Of a stretch of 64,000 nucleotides of DNA, positions 37,713 through 50,154 are shown in pieces. This DNA comes from Bugulina stolonifera (Eukaryota > Bryozoa > Gymnolaemata > Cheilostomatida > Bugulidae). The notes under the pieces were generated by a model. That model was not told the origin of the DNA and did not search any database. It saw nothing but the letters and a program-made list of their open reading frames with translations. A program made the translations under genes and the position numbers. The stretch covers positions 15,576,158 through 15,640,157 of the forward strand of contig OW285195.1 in NCBI GenBank assembly GCA_935421135.1, written 5' to 3'. Each line of letters begins with the position of its first letter. Position 1 is the first letter of the stretch.

Positions 37713-38308
37713 CTTATAGCTAGTAGCAGTAGGCCTACACGCTACATGTGTCTCATAGCTAGTAGTAGAAGGCCTACACGCTACATGTGTCTTATAGCTA
37801 GTAGCAGTAGGCCTACACGCTACATGTGTCTTATAGCTAGTAGTAGTAGGCCTACACGCTACATGTGTCTCATAGCTAGTAGTAGTAGGCCTACACGCTA
37901 CATGTGTCTCATAGCTAGTAGTAGAAGGCCTACACGCTACATGTGTCTTATAGCTAGTAGCAGTAGGCCTACACGCTACATGTGTCTCATAGCTAGTAGT
38001 AGTAGGCCTACACGCTACATGTGTCTCATAGCTAGTAGTAGTAGGCCTACACGCTACATGTGTCTTATAGCTAGTAGTAGTAGGCCTACACGCTACATGT
38101 GTCTCATAGCTAGTAGTAGTAGGCCTACACACTACATGTGTCTTATAGCTAGTAGTAGTAGTAGGCCTACACGCTACATGTGCCTCATAGCTAGTAGTAG
38201 TAGTAGGCCTACACACTACATGTGTCTCATAGCTAGTAGTAGTAGGCCTACACGCTACATGTGTCTCATAGCTAGTAGTAGTAGGCCTACACGCTACATG
38301 TGTCTGGG
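37713..38308. repeat. 39-bp minisatellite
   Basis: About 15 copies of a 39-bp unit containing TAGTAGTAGGCCTACACGCT and ACATGTGTCTCATAG; two copies carry an extra AGT. Since 39 and 42 are multiples of three, long open frames occur on both strands (225 and 176 codons). These show period-13 low complexity and no start context, so I do not call them genes. Confidence 0.95.
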
Positions 38309-40090
38309 ATAAAGTTATAATTTAGTCCCTTTTCGGTTGGTTGTCCTGGTGTCCATGGTCTAGTCTAGTGGTCTGGTCTAGTTCTCCTTCCTTTCACAGT
38401 GATGGCCATGTCATCCTTCCTTCAGCTCGTCTCTCTTGTCCATCAGCAACACTATCTGATGTCATTGTGCAGTAGAGTCTGGCCAATGCTTTGGGTCTCT
38501 ACACCCAAACAGTGCTGCTATATTCTGGCATTGCGTTGGCATACAAGGAGAAATTGCCTCTCTTGTAAGATATAGAAACTGATAAATTGTCTATTATTCC
38601 ACCACCAATAATTAAACGTGATTAGGACATGGGCCTACTCATGAAACAGGCAGAGTAATACTGAATATACATTATACATGGAACTGTGTGCTGAGTTAGG
38701 TAGAGATGATAGTCTAGGCCTGCTGAGTAAGTTCTCTCATCCAAATTGAAATTCATGAAGTCAACTATTATACTACTATCTTTATTTATATTATTATAAA
38801 TAGTTATATTAATATAATAAATATTATTATTATTTTATATAAATTAATTTTACTTTACATACGATTAACTTTCAAAAATATGAACAATCGTTTGGTAAAG
38901 ATGATTTATAACAATATGAATATAAATAATAAGAACCCATACGCGTAAAAATGAAAGCGTAATGGTAAGTGATTAGGGAATAAATAATAATGCAGTTCTC
39001 AAAGAATAGGATGTGGAGATCATAATGATAATAATAAAAATCTACAATTTACATGTAGTTGCTCGGATATACCAATACGCGCGACAAAACATTCTTAATT
39101 CTATGTAGGTGACAATGTCAGCGTGCAGTCGGTCTGCCTGCACTAAAGCCTGATATGGCGAAGTAGTTAAAAATGCGGATTTGTCGCCCCCGTGAATGTA
39201 CTATAAATTGAGTAGATAACTCCAAGGTTCATTTTTTGTTGGTTGTTCTGTAATCATTAATCTGTATTTAAATTCATGCAACAAAATATGTACATTGTAC
39301 ATCAAAATCTCTCTATTTGCAGGCTAAAATTGTTTGAGCATATAATTTCATATTTTTTACATAAACTAGTCCTTATCCAACACGCTCTTGTTATATACTG
39401 TAATACTTTCCATGTATAATAATGGTTGGGCAATATTGCAAAATTTAAGTGTTTTATGCGGTTGAGTCGTTTCAAAAAACACTTTTTTCACATTATGCTG
39501 TGGATGCACGACTTTGCACTTAAGGTTTATACATGTACAGCATGTACATTGCAATTATAATCTTGTTTTAAATTTCCATGAACTACAGTACATGTAGTGT
39601 CTCAAATCTTTTCTCACATTTCAAAATGCTGTCTCGTTCCACTTCAGTAATCTTAGCTTACAAGACTGTACAGTGTATCGGGTAATAAAACACAGTTATA
39701 TGAGGTGGATACACACTGTGCCCCTAGTACGTTTGCTCAATTCTAGCATTGCCTCTCTTCTTATATGCCTGATACCTATATTATTACAACCTGATAAGTT
39801 AGAAAATGAATCAAGTACTGTTCAAAGGGCAGTGGAATCACAGTTTTGTATAAAATGGGGAGGGTGCATGATGTCATATCAAACTGTCTCATTTAGGAAT
39901 AGTTACATGTATTATTGACCAGGTTTTAAATAAGTTGTTATTACGACTACAGGTCTAGAAAGTAGAATCTAAGCTACAGTCTTCTAAAAAAGAAAGATGG
40001 TCAATGGTTACTCACATTTACTCTAAATTATACCTTCCTTATAAAACAGATTTAAAATACTGCCAGGGTCTGCACTTGTATTCAACACGT
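38309..40090. other. Unassigned stretch between repeat and gene A
   Basis: Very AT-rich, especially 38760-39000. No supported exon, RNA gene or transposon end was seen. Confidence 0.45.
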
Positions 40091-42995
40091 TTATTCAGCT
40101 ACTTCAGGTAAGGTAGACTGTTCCCCTATAGAGCTCTTCCTGTATTCTACCAAGTTATACAAAGATTCAGTGAATCCTTTGCCCACCGCACCACTTTCTG
40201 TGACACTTTCTGAAGTTGGGCCATCCTCTCTCTGAGTGACCACTTGCAGGACTTCATCCTCGTCTGCCAGTGACGCACTGAAGGTATTAGAAGGTCTCTC
40301 TATAGGTAAGTATTTCCTGTTACTCCCATGAACAGACTGGACATTACCTGATGTTGATGCTGCCCCTGCAGCTGCTCCTGCAGTTGCCCCTGTGGTTGCC
40401 CCTGTGGAACCTCGCCTGTAATCAGAAAACAAGTTTATGTGAACTTATCTCCTCAACAGTATCTGATACAAGAATGCGCATGTACAACTACTTCCTGTTT
40501 AGTAACACCTACGTACTTTGAATGGAGGCAGAAAGTAATACAAATTTACTATTACTACCTTGCAGGTTACAAGTATATGCTTTATTTCTGCTTCCTACGA
40601 TTCCTACTACTTACGTAGGTAGTTTGAGAACTTCTCCTCTATGACCAGAACTCTGTGTGAAGGTTGTGTCTTCGTCCCCTAAAAGTGTGACAGAAAATCT
40701 AAGTGTAAAGCAACAGCCTATACAGGGACTATCCATAAATTGACAACAATAATATGTGTACCACGCAATTCCTTAACCTATTGATCATGATTGTTGATTT
40801 CTATTTTGAAAAAATGTGTAGGAGAAAAGACATTACATTACAATTTATAGCTTACGACAGTGTAGTAATGTATTCAGTGACTGTAGCCACATTGTCTGCT
40901 ATTCAATATATCTTCTACATAATATTTTGTAGGTCAAAATTGCATTATTTAATAAACAAAGCTAATGCATTCTGTCTGAGAAAACAGCAGATTTCCATGG
41001 CTGATTTAATTCTAAACAGAGCAGTACAAAACATACACAAAACGCTGCATCAACAGCATATGATTTGTACCAACAATAAGTTTGATGCTGTAAAGTCTTA
41101 GAGTAGCAGTTTGGTGAAGTGTTGCATATAATGTTAGAGAGATTTAAGTTTGTAACCTACCTAGTATGGTGCTTAGTCTGATTCCAGAGACACGTCGCCT
41201 GGTTGGTGTGTTACCACTATCTGCGAGCACCGCTCTTCCTGTAAATGTTTCTCTCGTCCTTCCTGTCTCTATATTGTGTGCAGCCACCCTAGAGCCCCTA
41301 GCCCTCCACACACCCCAGACAACTACCACCATTACCAAAATTGAACCGACAGCTCCCCCACCCACTCCTACTTGTTGTTGAATTGACATAGTACAGGAAA
41401 TGCCTCTACATTGCTCTTCGTCGGTTGCATCGTCACCTACAGCACAGATATTTAATTTGTCTCTCAGCTATGAATGCCTTATTTGATTGTATCTTTGATA
41501 AAACCTGGGAGACTAGTATGATGCTCATGCATAGGCTGACACTACTCTGTTTAGGAGAGTTTGGTGAAGCGCAAAAATGTTGTGAATTTATTGGAGCTGG
41601 CATAAAACGCTCGATCCTATTCAACTTTCTAAGCTGTGGTAAAAACCCAGAGTATACACTTAACCAAGTGAGTTGAAACAGTTGACATTAAGTGTGAAGG
41701 TTCTCTAACAGTATGGTTCACAACTCCCCACTGCGAGCATGGGCTACATTGATATCTATGATTATATAGGTTTCGATTCTTACCAGATTCCTCGCCGACA
41801 TCATTGTCTTTCTCTCTACCATTGTCACTGCCACATTGTCGGGAATACAGACTGCTGTTGTATGGAACAGTTGTGTTGCCACAGTCTATAACATTGCTTC
41901 CATTATTCAACTTGGAAGCATTCTGCATGCCAGCGATGTCACTAACACTATTGTTGGTCAAATTTAGCGTATCCACTTTTGCCAATCTGAAGCACATTTA
42001 CAATGGACGATGTTTTTAAAACAAATAACACTGAATGTGGTGCAGACTTTTAAATTACTATTTCTCTCTAAATTCAATGGCTTCTAGTCACTATGTACAT
42101 GTATGTACATGTAGAATAATTTTTTAAGTACTGCATAATAATAATGATAATGTGAATAATTAACATACATTATTTTCTATTTAAAACTTTGGAATATTAG
42201 TGTTAAAGTAAATAGTGAGGTATAACATAACATGATCGCTAAATATAAAACACAGTGGAGCTCACTTAGAAGATGAATCTCTCCTCCGTCGACTGTTTGT
42301 GCCGAACAGAACTTTTGCTCTACACCATTCCTAAAATGGACAATACTATTAGCATAATTTAGTTGCGAAGCATCAGGAATCCTATTAATATATTGCTGTA
42401 AAAGTTATTTTAACATGAACATGTCACAGCCTGTGTTGTTTAAACGAAGGGGGCAATCAACAAGATGGCTGAGTCACATGTGCAATGTGCATGTTCTAGT
42501 ACAAAAGATAAATACGTTCACATATCTGACAGCATCACTCACCATGCCGTACTCTGAAGGAGAGTTATCAGTTGAGATTTGGTACAAGTCTCTGCGTTTC
42601 TTCATGTTCTTCAGTTTGAATTCTACAGTCATAACATTCACTTTGTTGGATGTATAGTACTTCTATAGTCATATCATGTAACTATAAAGTCTCCACAGTT
42701 TCACTGAATTAATTTAACCAGGGATTTACCATGCTAGTACCGAGAAGATACAAACAGATATGCATTTACTAAGCAATGTAATACTTAAACAGTTATATAA
42801 CCTAGCATACTTTAGTTGTCCGTGCAGGTATATATAACCTAGTTGCCAGCAGTACTGCATCAATACCAGCGTGTATAATATTACATTATTAAATTAAAAC
42901 AACATATCAGACCAACCTTGTCCAGACTTCTCAAAACAGTAGCAGTAACACAGAACAACTGCCAATAAGACGAATATTCTACAAACATTCGACAT
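40091..42995 (-). CDS. Paralogue A: small type I membrane protein
   Basis: Seven exons in transcript order: 42917-42995, 42543-42622, 42266-42330, 41784-41986, 41161-41436, 40615-40678, 40091-40415. Phases 1,0,2,1,1,2; 1092 nt, 363 residues. A signal peptide (VCRIFVLLAVVLCYCYC) is followed by KNMKKRRDLYQI and EWC (C56), then a furin-type site RRRRD (67-71) and an N-glycosylation-rich segment with LNLTNNS. One membrane segment spans about 165-186 (GGGAVGSILVMVVVVWG) with WRARGSR as stop-transfer. The cytoplasmic tail is longer than in B and C and contains a Gly/Ala/Thr repeat encoded from 40415, an acidic DEDEVLQVV block and YNLVEY, a possible endocytic YxxPhi motif. It lacks the paired cysteines of B and C in exon 2. 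No known family recognised. Confidence 0.85.
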
Positions 42996-43326
42996 CGTGA
43001 TTAAAATTCCTTACACAACCTTTCTTCAAGACTATTGTATTCATAAAATTTTTAAAATTTGATAAAAGTGTACACCTTCTACTGGTAGGTTTGAAGTACT
43101 ACTGCCTTCAATACAGTAGCTGAGGATCTCCCAGCCTAGCTAGAAAGTAGCTTGATTTTAACAACCAAAGTGCCTTTTGGCTTTGACTTTCACAGCTGAC
43201 TTCTCCGAGGCTATCTACTCTATGATAGCTGTTTTGAATTTCAAAATAAGTCTCCATCGATAACAATTTAAAGTTGTCTTACCTTTGAACTGGAATAAAC
43301 CAACATTACAGGTTGCACTATTGCAT

Positions 43327-43500
43327 CTCTACAGACTTCATGACATCACTACAGACTTTATGACATCATTACATACTTCATGACACCATTACAGACTTTA
43401 TGACATTACTACAGACTTTATGACATCACTACATACTTCATGACACCATTACAGACTTTATGACATTACTACAGACTTTATGACATCACTACAGACCATA
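43327..43500. repeat. 20-bp minisatellite upstream of gene A
   Basis: Eight to nine copies of ACTACAGACTTTATGACATC with C/T variants, about 330 bp upstream of the gene A start codon. Confidence 0.92.
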
Positions 43501-44124
43501 TGGTAGCGCTATAACTGTATTTATTATATAAAAGACAGACTGTACAAGTTCATCATGTCTATGTCACCTTTTCGCCAATCAAATTGATGCTCCATTTCGT
43601 GTCTCTCTATTGCTGTGCTCTTCTAGTCTAGTCACTGCAGTTGCCGTTCTTCAATCCACAGTCCTTTACTCCTGCATATTATGTTCCAGCTTAGGAAAGA
43701 AGTCCTTTAATTAAATATGCTTTCAATTCAAGGGGACTAGGGGTGAAATTTATTTAAGACAAAGTACCGAGTTTAGCGCATGTGAAACCAAATCTGTAAT
43801 ATCTGAATGGTGGAGCCAATGGTAGCCTAAGTCTCTATGTTGTACATGTACACATAGGAAACTTAGGCTACATTTAGGTACATGGGTACATGTACATGCT
43901 GCTAGTGAGCTGTGTAGTATTATTCAGAAGTTAATGTATGAAGAAGTTGTCTTCCCTTCTCTTGCACATGTCACCTGACCTGATTCATTAATTATTGACA
44001 GTCAGTAGGAATTTAAAGGCACCTTCCCTGATTGCTACATTTTATGACATGAGTCCTTTCAAGTTAATGCTACTAGTGAAAAGTTGTTGTTACAACAATA
44101 ATGTTGTAATTAGAATACAGAATG

Positions 44125-44468
44125 GTATAATGTACTTTTAGCAAGGAATTTATCTTTGAGCAGTCAGAGACTTGTTTCAAATCCATGAAAATACCAGTCC
44201 CTGACTGGGGTTTGAACCCGGGGCCTCTAGGGCACCTAATCGGCTAGCACAGTGAACAGAACACGCTACCACTGCACCAGCTAAGCAACCAGTGGTAGCA
44301 TGTTCTGTTCACTGTGCTAGGCGATTAGGTGCCGTAGAGGCCCGGGTTCAAACCCCAGTCAGGGACCGGTATTTTCATGGATTTGAAACAAGTCTCTGAC
44401 TGCTCAAAGATAAATTCCTTGCTAAAAATACATTATACCATATATAGAAAATGGCCAAACCCCCTAAC
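44125..44468. mobile_element. Head-to-head tRNA-SINE pair with 13-bp target duplication
   Basis: Two copies of a tRNA-derived SINE face each other: a minus copy (44140-44290, B-box read as GGGTTCAAACCCC) and a plus copy (44290-44425). The pair forms a large near-palindrome starting TTTTAGCAAGGAATTTA and ending TAAATTCCTTGCTAAAAA. The flanks are the direct repeat AGAATACAGAATG (44112-44124 and 44469-44481). The duplicated region next to gene C has a single AGAATACAGAATG (49733-49745) and no insert, so the insertion followed the B/C duplication. Confidence 0.9.
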
Positions 44469-44822
44469 AGAATACAGAATGTTCATGGCATAGAGTTAAC
44501 TCCATAGCTCAAACTTATTGTCTAGAGCACTTGTTTGCACTGTGAGTAATCCCCATGTCCTGTTTGTTCTAGGCTATACCACAGTCTACATTTACAACTA
44601 TTAAGAAAACAGGCACTTCATAGTTTTTCAAGTATCTATGCTGTATTTTCAGGATAAAAAATATTTACATTCAGTGGATTATGATATATTTACACTCAAA
44701 CTCACATTGTACATCTAGTTAGACTATAATGATACAGACAGTTGAACAGCAGCACATATGGCATGCATTGTACATGTACAATGTACATTGTACATGTAAT
44801 ATAAAGTCACAGTTTTGTATTG

Positions 44823-47800
44823 CTAAAGTATGAAGTCATTAGTTGCTTCTGGATCCCTTATAAATGTGACATTGTGCTCTGAACTTGAGGTGATGCTTTC
44901 TGCAGTACTTGCTGCAGAGGTTGTCACTTCTGTAGGCTGTACTGCAAGTATTTCATCTTCTCCACTAGTGGCTCCTGAATCTGTGTTCTCCCTCTGGCTG
45001 CAATGAGATGTCATATGTTAGACAACCCAAATTGAACAGAGCAACAGACCTGCACATGTGTGTGTGGGTGAATGAGTAAATAGATAATTATATACATCTA
45101 AGTAGAGCCTTGTGCAATTCTCGCTGTCTCTGGCAGCTTGAGAACTCTGGCTCAGTGTATTTCACACCTTTTAAATGCTCTAAGTATATAGTATTGCCTA
45201 GGTGTGCTCCTAGGCACATTATCCCTGAGCTGCACTGATGAAGGTGTCAAACACCGAAACAGTACTGTATGCAGATTGAGTACATGCAAGTACATGTATT
45301 TGCTACAGAACTACATGTATCTCCAAGCACGCAGTAAACTAGCATGCAGCCAAACAGTACTAATCGAGTTCTACTATGTGAGTATGTATAATTGTAGGCC
45401 TATTACAAGAGAATGCATACCACCGGTAATACACGGTTACAAGCTATAAATCTGTGAGGATTTACTATGACTTACATGGGCATTTGGGGTTGTCCTCCCT
45501 GAGCAACATCCCCTTCATTTCCTACACCATAGAACAACAGGATGAGCAAAATGAAATAACATACATAAATTCTCTAAATGAATTTTAATACAAAGAGGCT
45601 TTTTCATGTACAACTAGCAAATGTGCATGCATAATTTATGACAATGCATATATAGCAAGCATATACATGTCGTGATGTATTTTTAGCAAGGAATTTATTT
45701 TGAGCAGTCAGAGACTTGTTTCAAATCTATGAAAATACCAGTCCCTGACTGGGGTTTGAACCCGGGGCCTCTACGGCACCTATTCGCCTAGCACAGTGAA
45801 CAGAACATCCTACCACTACACCAGCTCAGCAACCATAAAAAAGGAAGCTTCACCAGTGAGCAGTAGACATGCTCTGAGCGAACTGCACATGAGGCACCCC
45901 TCTTATTATGGCCACCTTGCTCCTTATATGATGTTAAGGGGTTTGGCCATGTTTTCAAATATATATGATGTATGAGCTGGTGTAGTGGTAGCATGTTCTG
46001 TTCACTGTGCTAGGCGATTAGGTGCCGTAGAGGCCCCGAGCTCAAACCCCAGTCAGGGACTGGTATTTTCATGGATTTGAAACAAGTCTCTGACTGCTCA
46101 AAAATAAATTCCTTGCTAAAAATACGTCACATATATTATTAAAAAAATGGCCAGAACCCCTTAACATATACACGTAGTATAGTACATTAGTGGCATGCAC
46201 TAATAAATGCGCCTAACACGTTGGGTAGCTGTGGTTAACAGCTACATCTGCATATGAATAAAATTGTGAAAATCTATTAAAAAGTTAACCAACATAAATA
46301 ATATTTTTACCATTGTAACTGCAACATGAATTACTTATTGTTTATATAAATATTTAGCCTCAGAACCAATGAAACTCAAATTTGACTGCGGATTGACTCT
46401 TGTTCATTAAAACCAGCAGCAATACATGCAGCATATCATTGGGAGCAGTAACTTGGCCTGTGATTACATCGATCATCCCAAATGACTTTAGCAAGTGACA
46501 GCACCTTAATTCTATTAAAACCGACGCCATTGTCTTGCATTTCATTTAAATGGTCTTGCAGAAAACTGGCATGACAACAACAAAGGCAAGAGTCTAGCAG
46601 CTTTGGTAGCAGTCATGTCAATTTCAATTGTTCCCAAAGTTTGTTAAAATAATGCTTGTTTCAAATTAAATAAAATACACAAAAGCTAGCACCCCAATGT
46701 GGAGCCTCGACACAATTCACGACCAGCAGTCATCTTTATCAATGAGGTGTTCATAATCTGATCTTCAGAAGTACATTGAATATAATGTTTATGATGAAGA
46801 AACATACTTAAGAGGTCTCTGTATCTAGCAGCTAGAATTTGTGCTCTATCCACTGCACCTCCACCTCCCATTCGTCTGGCTCTTCGTTTCTTCAATACAT
46901 AAACACAGGCTCCAATCAGGCCAATCACCAGGAGAGCAAGTGGAACACCTATTTCAATTCCAAGGAATCTCTTGCTTTCATGTTTAGCTGCAACAAGAGA
47001 TTTTTGTGTTATCATTGCATGGCAGTAACCATCAGGTAAAGCATCGTTTGTAAAAGAATGTTAGATCCTGTAATGACATGAGTGGATAAAGGTACAATGT
47101 ATAGTTAAATTACACTCACGACTTTCATAACGGTGTATAATATTCTTCGATTTTTTTCCATCATGATTATCAGGCTTTTTGCCATTTGTGCGTCCCGATT
47201 CTTCGCTACTGGATTCTTTCTCGTCACTGCTTCCACATGCTCCTGATAGGCGACTACTGTTACTACATTCCTCTACGCTACTATCGTTGTCTTGTTGTGT
47301 AACACTTTCAACGTCGAGAGTGCTGTTGTTGACCAAGTTCAGGGCCTCAACTTCTGGTAAACTGAAAAGGTTTGATAATAAAAAAGTAATGAATAAAGTG
47401 AAAGTAATGAATAAAGTGAAAGTAATGAACAAAGTGAAAGTAATGAACAAAGTGAAAGTAATGAACAAAGTGAAAGTAATGAACAAAGTGAAAGTAATGA
47501 ACAAAGAGAAAGTAATGAACAAAGAGAAAGTAATGAATAAAGTGAAAGTAATGAACAAAGTGAAAGTAATGAACAAAGTGAAAGTAATGAACAAAGTGAA
47601 AGTAATGAATAAAGTGAAAGTAATGAATAAAGTGAAAGTAATGAATAGAGTGAAAGTAATGAATAAAGTGAAAGTAATGAATAAAGTGAAAGTAATGAAT
47701 AAAGTGAAAGTAATGAGCAAAGTGAAAGTAATGAATAAAGTGAAAATAATGAATAAAGTGAAAGTAATGGATAAAGTGAAAGTAATGAATAAAGTGAAAG

Positions 47801-48972
47801 TAATGGATAAAGTGAAAGTAATGAATAAAGTGAAAGTAATGGATAAGGTGAAAGTAATGAATAAAGTGAAAGTAAGGATTAAGAAGCACTGCAGAGATGT
47901 CACTAGTCACATTAACATTAATATGGAACTGGACAAGTGGTCAGTGGTCTATCACTAGCAGCTACTAGCCATCAACTTCCAAGCACTTGTTTAAAAATTT
48001 GTGGATTTTTGAGGTTGAGTAACTCATTATTAGCAGTGGTCGAGAGGGGAGGGGGGTCATACTAAATACATTACACTACAGTTATTTATAGCTGAAAGCA
48101 TTACTAATGAGCCTGCATAGAGTAAGTGCACTGACCAATAGCGTTGTTGGAAACATTCTAGAGAATACAATTAAAACCACTTGGTAGAGTTCAGGGACTG
48201 GTTAGCTGCTGGAGGTGGAGCCTCTTTCAATTGCTTTGCATGGACTATAAATTCACAGCCTACTGTATGTTGAATGATAATGTCAAACCTGTGTTCTGAG
48301 GGCAGCAGAAAGTGTACACTATATTATTTTAGTGCATTTACACATAACTAACCTTGTTGTGACGTCTCTCTTTTGGCGAATGTTTGAGTTGAACAGAGTT
48401 TGAGCTTGGCACCATTCCAGAAACTAGCAATAAGATTAGTTAAAAAAGATTAGTTTTTATTTTTGTTACTATCAGAAGTGATTCCAACATGTAACAGATG
48501 AGAAAGTGAGGAACCTGCATTGGAAGAATTCGATAAAAACAGGAAGTTAGAGATTGAAGACTTTCCTTACCAAGTTGTACTCTGAGGGATATTTTCGGAG
48601 GTAAAGCTGAAAGCAGAGCTTCTTCCAGAGCTGGTATAAGTCTCTGCACTCTTTCAAGTTTTTTACCTCAACTTCTACTGGAATATAAACATGTTTCATG
48701 GTTTCCCAAGGAAACGATTGAGTGTAGTAAATCTACTTCAGCAATGAAACCAAAGTAGCTGTTCATTTTATGTTGGCAGAATCAAGCCTTGTAACAGTAT
48801 TTTTAAGCAAGAGAGAGAGAGTCATGTATCATTGACACAGAGTTGGAAAAGCAGTTAATCAAACCATACAGTGTACAAAACTTGGCTTACCCTGCACAGT
48901 ATTCTTGGAGCAGTAACAGCAGCACCAAAACGCTATCACTACAGCTATAAGTATCTTAGTGACATCTGCCAT
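44823..48972 (-). CDS. Paralogue B: small type I membrane protein
   Basis: Seven exons in transcript order: 48891-48972, 48571-48677, 48353-48423, 47120-47361, 46808-46987, 45476-45521, 44823-44997; phases as in A and C; 903 nt, 300 residues. Signal peptide MADVTKILIAVVIAFWCCCY; ectodomain CRDLYQLWKKLC (two Cys), EWC (C68), furin-type site RQKRD (79-83); then an acidic Ser/Asn segment with further Cys (EECSNSS, GACGSS); membrane helix about 178-198 followed by KKRRARRMG; tail QRENTDSGATSGEDEIL. DSGATS fits the DSGxxS phosphodegron pattern. Exon 3 begins at an acceptor 6 nt upstream of the one used in C, because the C-like AG reads TG here. Function unknown; a surface receptor or processed precursor is inferred. 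Confidence 0.87.
45678..46165. mobile_element. Second inverted tRNA-SINE pair in intron 5 of gene B
   Basis: A minus copy (45678-45834) and a plus copy (45974-46165) of the same SINE as at 44125 are separated by about 140 bp. That spacer contains GTTAAGGGGTTTGGCCAT, the reverse complement of the element's 3' tail (AATGGCCAGAACCCCTTAAC at 46146-46165), so a further partial copy lies between them. CATATACA occurs on both sides and may be the target duplication. The corresponding intron of gene C lacks the insert. Confidence 0.8.
47378..47876. repeat. 18-bp minisatellite in gene B intron 3
   Basis: About 27 copies of GTAATGAATAAAGTGAAA, with AAC/AAT, GGA and GAG variants, directly upstream (in transcript sense) of exon 4. 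Being a multiple of three, it keeps frames open on both strands for up to 280 codons; these are not genes. Gene C has only about one copy at the same place (51927-51950). Confidence 0.96.
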
Positions 48973-49470
48973 GTTGGTTTAAATACTTAGTTAGACTATT
49001 TTACAGTGTTGAACTCTCTAAAACTTTAAAAATTGGATTAAAAAGGATCGACCTTCCCCTTGATGGTTCAAAGGCAATACTGACTTTTAGGATGGCAGGT
49101 GAGAAATATACTGTGTGCCTAACGAAGCTATCTTAGCTAGATGCTAGCTCTTAGTATGCTCTTTGGTCTCGGCTGTAAGCTTTACTGTGCTTTATTGCTT
49201 GCTTGTAGAGTAGATCCCTAGCATTACACATTAACCTATTTTCCAATTCTAAAAAGTTCCATGTGGTAGCATTTGGTGCTAAATTTTAGTTTATATCAAT
49301 TGTACTGAAAAATATTTTTGTATAATATAGTAATTATTGTATGCCAATTATTTCAGAAAAATGCACTTTCTCCAATAAAAATAGACGTACATGATTGTAC
49401 ATGATTGTACATGTACATACAATACATGTAATGTAATTTAGTGCAGCGCTAAATGTATATGTACAGCTAC
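48973..49470. promoter_or_regulatory. 5' flank of gene B, conserved with gene C
   Basis: About 370 bp upstream of the B start codon (to about 49340) is closely similar to 53466-53840 upstream of C, for example GATGGTTCAAAGGCAATACT and TTAGCTAGATGCTAGCTCTT. It marks the edge of the duplicated block and should contain the promoter. No TATA box is obvious. Confidence 0.5.
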
Positions 49471-50154
49471 ACATAGAGAACATAGGCTACATGTAGGTAC
49501 ATGGGTACATGTACATGCTGCTAGTGAGCTGTGTAGGACTATTCAAAAGTTAATGTATGAAGAAATTGTCTTCTCTTCTCTTGCACATGTCACCTGACCT
49601 GATTCATTCATTATTGACAGTCATTAGGAATAAAGGCACCTTCCCTGACTGCTACATTTTCTGCCACTGAGTCCTTTTAAGTTAATACTATTAGCGAAAA
49701 GTTATTGTTACAACAATAATGTTGGCATAATTAGAATACAGAATGTTCATGGCATAGAGGCATGTACCTCCATAGCTAAAATTTATTGTCTAGAGCATGT
49801 GTTTGCACTGTGAGCAATCCCCATGTCCTGTTTGTCAAGACTAGACCACAGTCTGCATTACTGGTGTCTAAATTTGGGCAAGGCAAAATCCTCACTTCCC
49901 CAGTCAAGCATTTTATAGTTTTTCAAGTATCTATGCTGTATTTTTAGGATAAAAAATAATTTCATGCAGTGGATTATGGTATATTTACACTCAAACTCAC
50001 ATTGTACATCTAGTAGGACTATAATGATACAGACAGTTGAACAGCAGCACATATGGCATGCATTGTACATGTACAATGTACATTGTACATGTAATATAAA
50101 GTCACAGCTGGGTTCTGCTAAAACATGGGGAGTCATTCGTTGCTCCTGAATCCC

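Noticed and set aside
37635..38312. 225-codon plus and 176-codon minus open frames
   Set aside because: Both read the 39-bp minisatellite (13-residue period) and are mutually antisense; no sign of a gene.
47061..47958. Open frames of up to 280 codons on both strands
   Set aside because: Created by the 18-bp minisatellite in a gene B intron; only the part at 47120-47361 is a true exon of gene B.
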